Assembly: GCA_022822005.1 (NCBI GenBank)
Contig: JAJECO010000018.1
Coordinates: forward strand, 55,235 to 119,234
Source of the DNA: Candidatus Poribacteria bacterium
GTDB lineage: Bacteria; Poribacteria; WGA-4E; PCPOR2b
Length of the DNA: 64,000 nt
Reading direction: 5' to 3'
Shown: positions 1-10,337 of the stretch, piece by piece
Layout of the letters: every line of letters starts with the position of its first letter
How positions within the stretch are numbered: the stretch's first letter is position 1
Notes under the pieces: generated by a model
The model's input: the letters and a program-made list of their open reading frames with translations, nothing else
Databases searched by the model: none
What the model was told of the DNA's origin: nothing
Made by a program: the position numbers and the translations under genes

Positions 1-243
1 CAGAGTCCGCTGGATATGGCCATCGACGGCGACCTTTCTATCTGGGGTGGAAGCTATCTCCCACTGGGTGCAAGGAAGATTATGCTGTTCTGCGCTGGTT
101 TTAGTGATCAGCAAAACATCGCCGTGTTGACTGACTTCGGTTGCTGCAGATAATCCGGCACTCCCGGCTCCAATTATAAGAAAATCGGTGTCAATCCTTG
201 GTAAGTTGGCTGAGTCAAATTGGACGAGATATCGACGAGTCAT
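1..243 (-). CDS. nadB: Probable L-aspartate oxidase, N-terminal 81 residues (runs off the left edge)
   Basis: The minus strand is open from an ATG at 243 to the window edge. The translation begins MTRRYLVQF, then has a Rossmann FAD-binding signature, FLIIGAGSAGLSAA, at residues 26-39, followed by a basic segment VLLITK. This arrangement (a short RRYL-type lead, the GxGxxG dinucleotide fold, then VxxITK) is typical of L-aspartate oxidase, which oxidises aspartate to iminoaspartate in de novo NAD synthesis in the cytoplasm. The active site lies outside the window. Other members of the fumarate reductase/succinate dehydrogenase flavoprotein family remain possible. Confidence 0.6.
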   Translation of the reverse strand, partial: MTRRYLVQFDSANLPRIDTDFLIIGAGSAGLSAATEVSQHGDVLLITKTSAEQHNLPCTQWEIASTPDRKVAVDGHIQRTL

Positions 244-388
244 TGTGGATTTGATATGCTTAGGAGGTTTACTCACCCTCCCTGCTCCTGCGGGGAAGCT
301 ATATTTCGATTAAGGAAGGTTCTTTCCTTAGGTCAGGCAGATGTAGGAATGCTGCGCAGACCCAGAACGCGAACAAAGTAGACGGACC

Positions 389-799
389 CTAAAAGGTGCC
401 AGTAGCTCTCATCACCTTCCCGCTTCCTTCAACAATTCGCTCACCCTGCTCTGAATCGATGTGTGCTTTGACCTCAACGAGGCGTTTACTCATTTTTACG
501 CGCTTGGCTGTGACGATCAGTTTGTCACCTGCCATTGCAGGTTTCTTGAATCGGATCTCAAGTTGGGCTGTTACTGCGGGACCATCAAAACTAGCGATAC
601 CGACATAGGTAATAGCTTCATCAAGAAGTGTACTTAGGATTCCGCCGTGGATGACGTTTGCCCAACCCTGAAAGTGGCTAGGCGGTGTGCACTCAATTTT
701 CACTTGGCGTCCATCAGCGGTGATATCCGGATTGACCTGCAACCCAACGGGATTTTCTTTGCCACAGGCAAAACAACGATTATTGTTCTCAACGCGCAT
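389..799 (-). CDS. PaaI/hotdog-fold acyl-CoA thioesterase family protein
   Basis: This 136-residue protein is a complete single hotdog domain. It opens with a CFACG motif (C9, C12) followed by NPVGL, a lead common in PaaI-like thioesterases. The helix-capping HGG at 51-53 precedes LLDE at 58-61, where the catalytic acidic residue of PaaI-type enzymes sits. The family hydrolyses acyl- or aryl-CoA thioesters in the cytoplasm; the substrate cannot be read from sequence. It is on the same strand as the partial nadB, 145 bp upstream of it, so co-transcription is possible but unproven. Confidence 0.85.
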   Translation of the reverse strand: MRVENNNRCFACGKENPVGLQVNPDITADGRQVKIECTPPSHFQGWANVIHGGILSTLLDEAITYVGIASFDGPAVTAQLEIRFKKPAMAGDKLIVTAKRVKMSKRLVEVKAHIDSEQGERIVEGSGKVMRATGTF

Positions 800-950
800 C
801 CATCAGCTCCTATTACTTTTAAAGCGTAACAAAAATCGTATTGTAGCACAGGGTATGCGAAAAGGCAAACGAAATCACGAGTCTGCTCAATGATTGTAGC
901 GGAGATTCAGTTATCGGCTATCGTGACCGAAATTTTTGCTGATAATTCCC

Positions 951-979
951 TTGACAGAAAAACGAATATTTTGTAAACT
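951..979 (+). promoter_or_regulatory. Sigma70-like promoter of HEAT lipoprotein A
   Basis: TTGACA at 951-956 and TAAACT at 974-979 are separated by 17 bp. The gene start is at 1068, leaving a leader of about 80 nt. Confidence 0.6.
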
Positions 980-1067
980 TAGGTTCTATGCAAAAAATAC
1001 ATGCGCTAAACAGACGTTCTACCCAATACAATCCCTTAAATTTGAAAGAGGAGAAAAAGAGTTAGAT

Positions 1068-2288
1068 ATGAGACAAATTTCAACCCTACTGATGTTTGTT
1101 ATGTTGGTGGCTGGTTTTGGGTGCACTCAGGAACAGCCGATTACACAACTGGAAGTTGGCAAAAAAAAGCTGCTCGGAGCCGGTTTGACAATTGAAGCGG
1201 TCGATCACCTAAAACGAGCAGAACTTGAGGAAGCCGAAACCGCAGCCGAAAAGGTGGAACCGCGAGCACTGTTACTTATTGCTTACTCACATGCCATCGC
1301 TACCGGAGATGCTAAAACTCAAGAAGTTGAAATCCCTGGACTTGAAGCCGAATATAAACAGGCGCGGAGTGAAAGAATTGCGGCATTAAGCAATACCGAA
1401 ATGAAGAAAATCCTTCAATTGCTCGCTGAACGACATCGCACGCAAGATGCAACGATACAGATTCTGGTCGATAAAGGCGCAGAAGCTGTTCCCACATTAA
1501 TTGAGTATCTCGGCATACGAAGATATCTGGTTCTTAGAAACGATCTGATTGAAATGTTATATCAGATCGGTTCAGATGGTGTCGAACATTTAACTGCTGC
1601 GCTCGGAGATGCCCAAACCTCTTCAGAAGTCAAAGTGATTCTGACGCGACTGATTGGACGAATCAACGATCCGAGCGCAATTCCTGCTTTAGAAGCAATC
1701 CAAAGTGGAAGCTCTCCAGGGTTGCGGATGGAAGTTAACATCGCGCTCTATAACCTTGGGAGGGAAGAGTATAGAACTGAAATTATCGACGGGTTAAGCG
1801 ATAGTAATGTTGATGTCCGACGTGCAGCTGCCCAAGCAATGCTCCGACTTGATAACCCCCCTGTGGACGCACTCGTTAGTGCTCTGGCTGATTCCGATGC
1901 GCAGGTGCGTACGTATGCAGGTCGGACGCTTGAAAACTATCCAACCGAAAAAGCTATCGATCAGCTTATTGAAATGGTTGCCTATGATGCAGACGAAGGT
2001 GCGAAGGAAGCAGCCGCAAAAGCGTTGATTGCTCATGGTGCTCAGGATTACGGAAAACAGCTGGCCCGACGCCTGATCAAGGTGTTACCAAATGTGAGTG
2101 ACCCGCAAGACCGAATACGCATTGTCTTGGTACTCAAGAAAGACGCACTCATGGAGCAGATCAAGAATGCCCCAAGAGAACACGATGACAATATTGAACT
2201 CGATTTGTATTACTATTTTCAAAATGATGAACAGAATGACATGGTTAAAGAAGAGATCAATATGTTGTTGAACAATCTAGGGCGTTAA
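1068..2288 (+). CDS. HEAT-repeat lipoprotein A
   Basis: The reading frame is open from 936, but the start at 1068 is preferred because it gives a signal peptide (MRQISTLLMFVMLVAGFGC) and has an AGAGGAG-type ribosome site about 15 bp upstream. C19 would be the lipidated cysteine, although the residue at -3 is Gly, so the lipobox is not canonical. The mature 387-residue protein is almost entirely helical HEAT-like repeats: an N-terminal alpha-solenoid (about 30-150), then pairs such as the segment around VDVRRAAAQAML (248-259) and VRTYAGRTL (280-288). It is clearly paralogous to the protein at 10589-11899. The position beside tamB and a bamA-like gene suggests a scaffold in outer-membrane biogenesis; this is inference. 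Confidence 0.85.
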   Translation: MRQISTLLMFVMLVAGFGCTQEQPITQLEVGKKKLLGAGLTIEAVDHLKRAELEEAETAAEKVEPRALLLIAYSHAIATGDAKTQEVEIPGLEAEYKQARSERIAALSNTEMKKILQLLAERHRTQDATIQILVDKGAEAVPTLIEYLGIRRYLVLRNDLIEMLYQIGSDGVEHLTAALGDAQTSSEVKVILTRLIGRINDPSAIPALEAIQSGSSPGLRMEVNIALYNLGREEYRTEIIDGLSDSNVDVRRAAAQAMLRLDNPPVDALVSALADSDAQVRTYAGRTLENYPTEKAIDQLIEMVAYDADEGAKEAAAKALIAHGAQDYGKQLARRLIKVLPNVSDPQDRIRIVLVLKKDALMEQIKNAPREHDDNIELDLYYYFQNDEQNDMVKEEINMLLNNLGR

Positions 2289-2693
2289 GGCTTGTTTCCA
2301 GCAACGATGTTATTCTGGTGTTCTCCTCGATCTGTACAAGTTAGTATAAAGAAACTCTGGTCATGACCAGAGCAGCCGGCGTCTAACTCTAATCCTCGAT
2401 TGGGTAAAGTTATGCCGTGTGAGACACGGGGGAGTAGAGCGCATGTGTAGAGGGTTGTTCAGTCGCTATATATCGGTCTATGGGGTCGGGCAGAAGAGTG
2501 TTTTGAATTAACTTAACTCAACTTTCCTTTTTGGGGAGTAAAGTTAGAGATCGCAAACTCGATCAACAAGATTTTATCCGGCGATGTATCTAACTGACTG
2601 TATCGTACCATTCGCAAAATTTAAACCCAGTTGAACTAAGCTTGTATGGTACTCTGTAGATGTCCAGAGTCTTCATATTAAGCATGAGGCATA
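2289..2693. other. Intergenic region, 405 bp, no gene seen
   Basis: No convincing reading frame or RNA gene was found. It contains one perfect 18-bp palindrome (2355-2372), listed separately. No intrinsic terminator with a T-run was recognised. Confidence 0.5.
2355..2372. repeat. Perfect 18-bp palindrome
   Basis: CTCTGGTCATGACCAGAG reads identically on both strands. It lies 67 bp after the stop of HEAT lipoprotein A. With no loop and no T-run it looks more like a protein-binding site than a terminator. Confidence 0.55.
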
Positions 2694-2735
2694 TTGATAA
2701 TAATCCCTTGGACGGTTATTGGAACTAGGCAGACG

Positions 2736-3428
2736 ATGATGGCCCCGCCTTCCCCAAATAGAGATGCGATAAAAGCGCATACTCATGTTGGTGTGCCTAA
2801 GCAAACAGACTATGAAGGTAAGTTTATCGTCCTATCGACCGTCGTCCCAGAAACTGATGCTGACGAGCTTTACCAGTACACCCACGGCTCGCGTAATAAA
2901 GAGCAGATCTGGACCTACATGGGTTACGGGCCTTTTGACGACGTGTGCAGCATGCGAAGCTGGCTCAAAGGTAGAGCAGAGTCGAACGATCCACTTTTTT
3001 TTGTGGTCTACCACCGAGACTTACAGCGGCGAGTGGGGATGGTAAGCTTCCTTAACATCGTTCCGGATATGCGCCGATTAGAACTGGGGCATATCTGGTA
3101 TGCTGTTGATGCTCAAAGATCAAGCGTCAACACGGAAGCCATATATCTCATGCTCTGCGAGGCATTTGATAACCTGAAATATCGGCGGGTTGAGTGGAAG
3201 TGTGATTCTTTGAACGAGCGGTCACGGTTAGCTGCGCTACGCCTCGGTTTTCGATTTGAAGGTATCTTTCGACAGCATATGATCGTCAAGGAGCGAAATC
3301 GGGATACCGCGTGGTACTCACTACTGGATAATGAATGGCCAGATGTCAAGAAGAATATGGAGCTTTGGTTGTATCAGAACCCAAGCCAGCAGCTGTCCTT
3401 AACGGAACTTAATAACAGTGATTCCTAG
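2736..3428 (+). CDS. GNAT-family N-acetyltransferase (RimJ/RimL-like)
   Basis: The frame opens at a TTG at 2694, but the ATG at 2736 (protein MMAPPSPNRD...) is a better start; the ribosome site is weak either way. The protein of about 230 residues has the RimJ/RimL-type GNAT layout. The central strand RRVGMVSFLNI and LELGHIWYAV come first. The C-terminal part has RVEWKCDSLNERSRLAALRLGFRFEG, where residues N-x-x-S-R-x-A-A-x-x-x-G-F-x-x-E-G mark the acetyl-CoA side helix and last strand, followed by DTAWYSLLDNEW. Such enzymes transfer acetyl from acetyl-CoA to protein N-termini or small amines; the substrate is unknown. It stands alone between the HEAT lipoprotein and tamB on the same strand. 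Confidence 0.85.
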   Translation: MMAPPSPNRDAIKAHTHVGVPKQTDYEGKFIVLSTVVPETDADELYQYTHGSRNKEQIWTYMGYGPFDDVCSMRSWLKGRAESNDPLFFVVYHRDLQRRVGMVSFLNIVPDMRRLELGHIWYAVDAQRSSVNTEAIYLMLCEAFDNLKYRRVEWKCDSLNERSRLAALRLGFRFEGIFRQHMIVKERNRDTAWYSLLDNEWPDVKKNMELWLYQNPSQQLSLTELNNSDS

Positions 3429-3737
3429 GCAGTTAGGGGCGTTTGCAATGGCCATAATTCAAGAGTATCTATAGTTTCGGATCGATAATGAATGTCCCCA
3501 ACATTTTAGATGTCGTTTTTTTTCTTAGTAACATCATGGATTAAAAATCACCTACTACCCACCTCTCCTACCACTATGTAGTTCAGGTTTTCGTTCGGAA
3601 GTGCCCATTCCCAACCGAAATAGTCACTGTGGTAGATCTGAATCCTTCCCGATTTTTCCTAGTTTTGACCAACGGTTGCGCCCAAAGTTACTATGATATA
3701 ATTCGGAGCGAATTGCAACTATTACGCTTGGGAGTTC
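3429..3737. other. Intergenic region, 309 bp, with probable tamB promoter
   Basis: No gene seen. Near the right end lies an extended -10 element (3694-3702), listed separately. Confidence 0.5.
3694..3702 (+). promoter_or_regulatory. Extended -10 promoter element upstream of tamB
   Basis: TGATATAAT, a TGn extended -10 hexamer with a consensus TATAAT at 3697-3702, lies 35 bp before the tamB start. The possible -35 (TTGCGC at 3676-3681) is poor and only 15 bp away, which an extended -10 can tolerate. Confidence 0.45.
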
Positions 3738-6700
3738 ATGCAGTCGAAATCTTTCCATCCCAAAAAGATTGAGATAAATTCTATGCGCATACGTAGCAAA
3801 CACCTAATCCTATTTGCCTGTCTTGGGGTGACTTTGATCCTTGCAGGTGTTCTTTTTTTACGTTCTGCCTATGTTCTTAACCGGGTGCGCCTCGTCTTAG
3901 AATCTGAACTCCAGAAGCGCACAAAACACCCGGTCGCCATTGATACGGTTTCGGGCAATCTATTCACTGGCTTGAATATCAAAGGAATTCAAATCACAGA
4001 TGCAAATCCGGCAAACCCGCCTCTGATTGCTATAGAAGAGATTCGCGTAAAATATAGCTTATGGAACTTGGCGCAAAGGAAAATCCTCATCCCCCAATTT
4101 CATGTTCACCAACCCCGGGTTAATACGCGCATGGCAGCTGATGGAACCATTAATTTAACCGAGCTAATTCCAGAAGTTGAATCAGGTGGGGGGGGGAAAT
4201 TTCCGCTGCAGCTGCTGATTTCTGAAATAGTTATTGAGGATATCAGTGTCGAAGATGGTATTATTGTTTTTGAGGCTGCAGACGGTTCCCACAGAGTCAG
4301 AATCGGTGGTATCTACAGCCGCAGTCGTGTTGATGGTTCTCTAAGGAACTGGAACTACCGTGGCCAGTTAGAAATACGAGATGGAGGTCTTGAACTGAAC
4401 GGTGTTGAAACGCCGATTGACGAGTTTAGAACGGAATTTGAGCTCCAGAAGGATCGGGGTGTGCTGCACTCTTTACGCTTGGCACTGGGAAATTCTCTTC
4501 TGATCCTTGCTGGTGAGGCCAACAATCTTGGTCAACGGTCTTCGCAGCTTGAAACACAAATGCAAATGACCTTTGACTTTCGCGACATGCAGAAAATTTT
4601 TCCTATTCCAGCCGAAGTGGAAGGGGTGGGAGAGATGAACGGCGAAATCAGTGGTCCAGTATCAGAAATCGCTGGCAGCATCGCAGTTAGCCTCCCTTCC
4701 GTCCGGTTAAGTACTCTCCAATTCGAGAATCTCGCAATTCGAGCCGAGTTCACACCCCATAGCGTCCGTATTACCAATATGGATGCGCTGTTCGCGTCCG
4801 GAAAGCTGACAGGGGGAGCAGAAATAAATTTACAACCCCAACAAGAAGAAAGTCCTACCTACAAAGGTTGGGCACGGTTTGACTCCCTTCGAGCAGAGGA
4901 AGTCCTACCGCTTATAGATTTTCCCCAAAGTGTTTTGGACCTCAATGCTGATTTGAACGGGATGGTTCAATTCACCGGCAATAGCTCAGACCTTCGGAAG
5001 CTCAGCCTTGACGGAAGTATGGAATTAGATGATGCGCGTCTAAATGGGGTGCCAATTCGACCATCGGTCGCGCGATACCGGCTCAAAGATGATCATCTAT
5101 CAGTTGCGGCAAACCTTGATGACGCAGAAATCCAAATCCATGGCAGGGCAGGGTTAACTGGATCGCACGATATGGCTTTGCGGATTGAAAGAATTGACGT
5201 AGGCAAACTGTCGCGAATCATGAAGATACCGGATCTTGGCGGCGAAGGTGTGCTCACCGGAAAAAGTAGTGCCGGGGCAGGGGATAACCCCGAATACTCC
5301 CTACAGGGCTTTCTCCGGGTTCCTGAAGCTACCCTGTACGATGTGCCAATCGGTGTGCTGACAACAGACTTTCTCTATACGGAAAATCAGGTGTTGCTGA
5401 ACTCAATCCGCCTTGCTAAAGGGGACAGTGAGTTGATCGCCGATGGAATCGCCCGGTTAACGGAGGACACGCCAATCGAGCTTAAGGTGCGCGCTCTCCC
5501 ACTCCAAATTGCCGACTATGTGCGATTGGCAGGTGATGATTACCCAATCGAAGGGGTTGCAACGGGCAAGTTAGTATTAGATGGAACACTAGCTCGCCTT
5601 AATGGTCGCGGCGTGCTGCAAATTCAGAGTGCCAAGGCTTGGGATCTAATGCTTGATCCGTTGGTGTTGCCAATAGAGATTGAGAACTATGTCGTCAAAG
5701 TGCCAGATTTTGAGGTATTCACTCGCGGTCAGAAAGGCATCCTTAACGCACAGATTAATCCGAATCAAGACTATATCCTCGATTTTCAGAGTGAATCCAT
5801 GAAACTAGCAGAGATAGCCCTCGCACGTGGATTGACCGATTTCTTATTGGACGCTGATCTAATTGTTACAGCAAAGGGGCAAGCAAATGCGGTAGATCCT
5901 GTTGTAGATGTTGCCTTCGATTTCTCAAACGTTACTTATGCGGGCAACCCACTGGAAGATGTCCACATAACGGGCATCTACACAAATAATGCCCTGAACT
6001 TTGAAGGAGTAGGATTTAATGATACCTGCCAAATCAGAGGGGTTTTGGAGTCTGTGGAAGGAATTCCATATCAGATAGCTGTTGATGCGGTCGGAACCAA
6101 TCTCCTCCCATTCCTGCGGATCTTTAACTTGGCGGACTATTTTACCGGTACGGCTGATGGTAGAATTGAAATCGAAGGAATTCTTGATGATCTGTCCCAG
6201 CTTAAGTTTGACATGACGTTGTCCAACGCTGCGCTTGATGTGAAGGGACGTCGGGTGACTAATCCCGCTCCTATTCGGGTGGCCTTTATGGACAACCTGT
6301 GGCGTGTTGAATCCTTTGTACTTGCAGATAGCCGGGACGCTACTCCGTTCCTGAATGCGGTCGGCACTTTCCCCATTCGGAGCGAGATAGGAACACCTGC
6401 CCGCACGGAGACCACCAGTGAATTTGCTTTTACAGTAGAGGCAGACAGATTCCCACTTGAAGGCTTAGCGCGCTTATTGGGATTAGCACCGCTCTGTTCG
6501 GGAGATATCAACTATAGACTGACGGGCAGTGGAACCTATGAAGCCCCACAGTTGGAACTCCATTGGAATATTCCCGATATGATGCTCCACACTCCCATTG
6601 GGCAGATATCGATTCGTGAAGCTGTAGGTGGGCTCGCCTATAAGGATGGCAGTCTTAACGTTGAGTCCTTCGATCTTTTCTTGCTGGACAATCCGGTTCA

Positions 6701-9700
6701 GATTGAGGGCGGTCTACACGTAGATTTTCAGTCGTTTGAATCTTCACGCCTTAATCTCCACACCTCATGCCCTAATTTCAAGTTAGATTCTAAGGATTTT
6801 CAAAATCTACCGGACTATCTGCATAATTATCGTATCTTATTTGATTTGGAGGCGAAGATTACTGGTGATTTGGCTCAACCGGAGTTAACTGCTTCGATTG
6901 ATGCATTCCAAAGAACGCTGCAGGTGTTGGATCTACCTCAACCTATTGAAAACTTGAAGGTTGTGATTGAAGTTTCAGCCGGACAGAAAGAATCACCTGA
7001 CTTACTTGCGGTTAATGTAAAATCGGCGGATTGGCAGTTCGCTGGCGGACGATATCATGCGTCGGGCGTTTGGAACCTACCCAGACTGGACGCTGGCTTG
7101 CCCTTGACTTCAATTGTCGAGGTTTTGGAGCAACATGATTCTGTCCGGTTCCAGCTTCACGTCAACGGGGTAGGTGTGAATATAGGCGCTGCTTTGAATT
7201 ATATAACAAAGCGTGAATTATATGATGTAGGCGGACAGGCTAATATAGGACTTACCCTACAGGGGGATGGTTATAGCCTAGACCAGATATCAGCGACCCT
7301 CACATGTGATAGGATGCGGGCAAAAATTCATAATCGTCATTTAAGAAATATGAATCAGATCCGATGTCACTTCTCAAATCGGGAGTTTACATTTAGTCCA
7401 GTGAAGATCGGAGACAGAGACACCGCTTGGCTTAACGCTACAGGACGTATTGACCTTGATGGAAATATGGACTTCGCTTTAGCGTTAGATCGACTGCCTT
7501 ATGGTGTGTTGGTGCCGGCGATTACGTTAACACTTTTCGACCAATCTTTCCTTAAATTTGATGGCTTTCTAACCAGTCAGATTCGTGTCAGCGGGGATAT
7601 AGTGAATCCGATCATGACCGCAGAGTGGGAGTCAGACGGGCAGGTAGGAAACGCTAACCTTAGGGATAGCGGGAGGGCAGAGTATCAGGACAAATTGCTT
7701 TCCATCCAGAATACACAGCGAATTGCTGGCGTACAAAAGCAGTTGGAAATGTCTGGGACGATTCCAATCAACCTTGCCGTACAACCACTTCCTCTGGAGG
7801 ATCGACTTCTGGATTTGCCCATTGACTTAAAACTCAAAGGGCAGCAGATTTCCTTGGTGCCGCTTGGTTTGTTGCTCCACCCGTTGATTGAACAAGCGGA
7901 GGGTATCGCCGATATAGATCTCAGAATACAGGGTACAACCGCATCGCCTTATCCCGAAGGCACGTTCTCGGCTCAACAGGGGACGCTCAAGTTGCTAAAT
8001 TTTGACACGCCTATTTCTAACGGGACGTTTAAGTTACAGGCTAGCCGAGGACAAATCCGTATCCCTACACTCAGTTTCCGGTTAGGTCAGGGGGAATATA
8101 CAGCGGAAATCAACTGCGCGCTGGATGGGCTCATCGCCACAGATTTTGAAATTACCCGGTTCAGTGCACAGAAAGTACGACTTGCTGATTTTATCGGAGA
8201 TCAGTCACGGTTTCTTAATCCTACGGTATCGAGGTTTCTGCGGTCCGAACCGATTGGTGCGGAAGTAATGTCAGCCGGGACTCTGAATGGATATATCACC
8301 GCGGAAGCTAGCATGCAGATTCCAATAAAGGCGTTCCTCACTCATGGTGAAACCGCATGGCTCCCGGAATTCATTAAACCTTTCAACCTCCCAAATGTAA
8401 TTAAATATGTAACAGGTCAGTTAAATATCCAAGATATTCTAATCGAAGGTTTAGGCTATCAGATTCGTAATCCTAGGCCGATTGAAATCCGACTCGCCAA
8501 CCAGAAACTTAGCTTAGAAGAAGGATTTAGCCTTGAAGATCAAAAATCAACCGAAGCAGAAGCTAAACGTCTTCGAATGATTGGGTTCGGGAGTTGGGAA
8601 CTCGGGAAAAGACTACTCTTCCACGTTGACATAAAAAATCTTGACCTCGGATTTATTTCGGGTTTCTTGCCTGAAGCTTATGCCGTTCGTGGTTCGTTGA
8701 ATTCCTCGCTTGATGTGCGTGGGACGGATGCGGAACCGAAGATCTCATTTACATGGGAAACCCCGCAGCTTGAGATAAACAGAGCAGAGGTTGATCAGTT
8801 TACCGGTAATATCACGTATGAAGATGGAAAGATTCGAATTAGTGGCACGCAGAACGATTATGCCCATTTGTCTCTTGGAAAAAATCATGCTGCCTTGTCC
8901 ATGTTGATCCCGTTCCAACTCTCATTGATAGATTTCGAAGCACAACCGTTACGCGAGGATATTGAGGGCGGATTGGACGTAGCCATTGAGAACCTTGATT
9001 TCTTATCCCTTATTTTTCCTCAATTTGCTTTCACTGAAGGCAAAGGTGCTATTAATGCTACACTTGGCGGACAATATGATTCACCCATGCTCAAAGGCTC
9101 GACTACACTGACCGGATTTGCGTTTGAGCTACCTAATTCCCACATTAGTTTGCAAAATGGCACGGCGCATCTCAACGTAACTGAGAAAGGCGTGAACATC
9201 AAGCGTATTGCAGGAGATATGAATGGCGGCACTTTTGAGATTAGCGGTGCTATACAGTCCGAATGGTTCGATGTGCGGCATATAGACGTCGTTGCAGAAT
9301 TAGGTGAAGGAACGAGGTTTGAACAACCTGATCTTTATGAGTTTGAATGTCAGAGTGTGGATTTGCAGATGAGAGGGGATATCACGACAGATGGACGCCT
9401 CAGGCTGCCGCCGCTAACAGGTTCGGTACGTGTCAAGAACGGTCGATACAGACAGGATTGGAAGCAGTTAGTTCAAGATATAGTTGATAAGGTAGCAGAG
9501 GTGCAGTTTCAGGTCTGGTTCGACTACCCCGTCGTGCGTGATGTCCAGTTAAATCTTGATATCGTCGCTCCGAATAACTTTTGGGTGCGTTCCAATTTGG
9601 AGGAGGTCTTCACGCATTTTGGGGAGGTTGAGATCGAAACATCAATCAACGGGGAACTCGTCGGACCAATTCAAAAGCCTATTTTTAGTGGACGAGCGGA

Positions 9701-10337
9701 CCTCCTGGAAGGTGAATTATCCCTGTCTGGAGGACATGAATTGGAGATCCGCGAGGGGTCGTATGTGGAAAATAGGAACACCCTGGAATTCAATCCTTGG
9801 TATGAGATCACTGCTGAGACAGTTGAACCGATTCGGGACGTCCAAGTTCCAGATAGCAATGGAGAAAGTCGTACGAAAGACCTCCGAGTGGTTATGACTT
9901 TGAGTGGTTATCTCAACGATAAACATAATCCCGAATTTGAAGCGGAAGTTCTCAGAAAGGGTGCGGGCGAAGAGTATAATTTAACTCAGCAGCAAATCCT
10001 TTCTATTTTAACACTTGGGGGAGTCGATCCACTCGATTCTGAAATTGCCACTCCAGCCCGCATTGTTCAAGACTACGTTGGTAACCGGTTTGCAAAGGTT
10101 GCGGGTTTGCGCGAAAGCCGTTTCGATCTGAGCCCTGATAATTTTGAAGAGTCACGTTTCCGTTTGACGAAAGAATTCAGGGAACGCCTCTCTCTGACCT
10201 ATTCTTCTACCTTCCAACTTCACACGGAGCCTCGTATAGAGGTAGAATATCAGATTAAAAGACATTTTTATATCAGGGGAGAACGGAACGAGCGTGGAAA
10301 GTACGGTGTAGATCTTAAGGTAGAACGACGCTTTTAG
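3738..10337 (+). CDS. tamB: TamB-like translocation/assembly protein (giant AsmA/TamB superfamily)
   Basis: This is a 2199-residue protein, much longer than the roughly 1260 residues of E. coli TamB. A GGGAG ribosome site sits only 3 bp before the ATG at 3738; an internal ATG at 3783 is the alternative. A single membrane anchor (LILFACLGVTLILAGVLFL, about 24-42) is followed by nearly 2000 residues of repeated beta-strand units of the AsmA/TamB type (DGxxxLNGxxxPI-like turns recur), expected to form a hydrophobic groove across the periplasm. The last 350-400 residues match the conserved TamB (DUF490) domain, including LEGELSLSGGHELEI near 1990, NLTQQQILSILTLGG and a terminal aromatic Phe. The family is linked to phospholipid transport and outer-membrane protein assembly with Omp85 partners; a BamA-like gene lies 2.2 kb downstream. 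Confidence 0.92.
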   Translation: MQSKSFHPKKIEINSMRIRSKHLILFACLGVTLILAGVLFLRSAYVLNRVRLVLESELQKRTKHPVAIDTVSGNLFTGLNIKGIQITDANPANPPLIAIEEIRVKYSLWNLAQRKILIPQFHVHQPRVNTRMAADGTINLTELIPEVESGGGGKFPLQLLISEIVIEDISVEDGIIVFEAADGSHRVRIGGIYSRSRVDGSLRNWNYRGQLEIRDGGLELNGVETPIDEFRTEFELQKDRGVLHSLRLALGNSLLILAGEANNLGQRSSQLETQMQMTFDFRDMQKIFPIPAEVEGVGEMNGEISGPVSEIAGSIAVSLPSVRLSTLQFENLAIRAEFTPHSVRITNMDALFASGKLTGGAEINLQPQQEESPTYKGWARFDSLRAEEVLPLIDFPQSVLDLNADLNGMVQFTGNSSDLRKLSLDGSMELDDARLNGVPIRPSVARYRLKDDHLSVAANLDDAEIQIHGRAGLTGSHDMALRIERIDVGKLSRIMKIPDLGGEGVLTGKSSAGAGDNPEYSLQGFLRVPEATLYDVPIGVLTTDFLYTENQVLLNSIRLAKGDSELIADGIARLTEDTPIELKVRALPLQIADYVRLAGDDYPIEGVATGKLVLDGTLARLNGRGVLQIQSAKAWDLMLDPLVLPIEIENYVVKVPDFEVFTRGQKGILNAQINPNQDYILDFQSESMKLAEIALARGLTDFLLDADLIVTAKGQANAVDPVVDVAFDFSNVTYAGNPLEDVHITGIYTNNALNFEGVGFNDTCQIRGVLESVEGIPYQIAVDAVGTNLLPFLRIFNLADYFTGTADGRIEIEGILDDLSQLKFDMTLSNAALDVKGRRVTNPAPIRVAFMDNLWRVESFVLADSRDATPFLNAVGTFPIRSEIGTPARTETTSEFAFTVEADRFPLEGLARLLGLAPLCSGDINYRLTGSGTYEAPQLELHWNIPDMMLHTPIGQISIREAVGGLAYKDGSLNVESFDLFLLDNPVQIEGGLHVDFQSFESSRLNLHTSCPNFKLDSKDFQNLPDYLHNYRILFDLEAKITGDLAQPELTASIDAFQRTLQVLDLPQPIENLKVVIEVSAGQKESPDLLAVNVKSADWQFAGGRYHASGVWNLPRLDAGLPLTSIVEVLEQHDSVRFQLHVNGVGVNIGAALNYITKRELYDVGGQANIGLTLQGDGYSLDQISATLTCDRMRAKIHNRHLRNMNQIRCHFSNREFTFSPVKIGDRDTAWLNATGRIDLDGNMDFALALDRLPYGVLVPAITLTLFDQSFLKFDGFLTSQIRVSGDIVNPIMTAEWESDGQVGNANLRDSGRAEYQDKLLSIQNTQRIAGVQKQLEMSGTIPINLAVQPLPLEDRLLDLPIDLKLKGQQISLVPLGLLLHPLIEQAEGIADIDLRIQGTTASPYPEGTFSAQQGTLKLLNFDTPISNGTFKLQASRGQIRIPTLSFRLGQGEYTAEINCALDGLIATDFEITRFSAQKVRLADFIGDQSRFLNPTVSRFLRSEPIGAEVMSAGTLNGYITAEASMQIPIKAFLTHGETAWLPEFIKPFNLPNVIKYVTGQLNIQDILIEGLGYQIRNPRPIEIRLANQKLSLEEGFSLEDQKSTEAEAKRLRMIGFGSWELGKRLLFHVDIKNLDLGFISGFLPEAYAVRGSLNSSLDVRGTDAEPKISFTWETPQLEINRAEVDQFTGNITYEDGKIRISGTQNDYAHLSLGKNHAALSMLIPFQLSLIDFEAQPLREDIEGGLDVAIENLDFLSLIFPQFAFTEGKGAINATLGGQYDSPMLKGSTTLTGFAFELPNSHISLQNGTAHLNVTEKGVNIKRIAGDMNGGTFEISGAIQSEWFDVRHIDVVAELGEGTRFEQPDLYEFECQSVDLQMRGDITTDGRLRLPPLTGSVRVKNGRYRQDWKQLVQDIVDKVAEVQFQVWFDYPVVRDVQLNLDIVAPNNFWVRSNLEEVFTHFGEVEIETSINGELVGPIQKPIFSGRADLLEGELSLSGGHELEIREGSYVENRNTLEFNPWYEITAETVEPIRDVQVPDSNGESRTKDLRVVMTLSGYLNDKHNPEFEAEVLRKGAGEEYNLTQQQILSILTLGGVDPLDSEIATPARIVQDYVGNRFAKVAGLRESRFDLSPDNFEESRFRLTKEFRERLSLTYSSTFQLHTEPRIEVEYQIKRHFYIRGERNERGKYGVDLKVERRF

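Noticed and set aside
310..330. Hairpin TAAGGAA/TTTCCTTA between nadB and the thioesterase
   Set aside because: Short, AT-rich and with no T-run; too weak to call a terminator.
6137..6511. 124-codon minus-strand frame inside tamB
   Set aside because: Shadow frame; the plus strand encodes continuous TamB repeats here.
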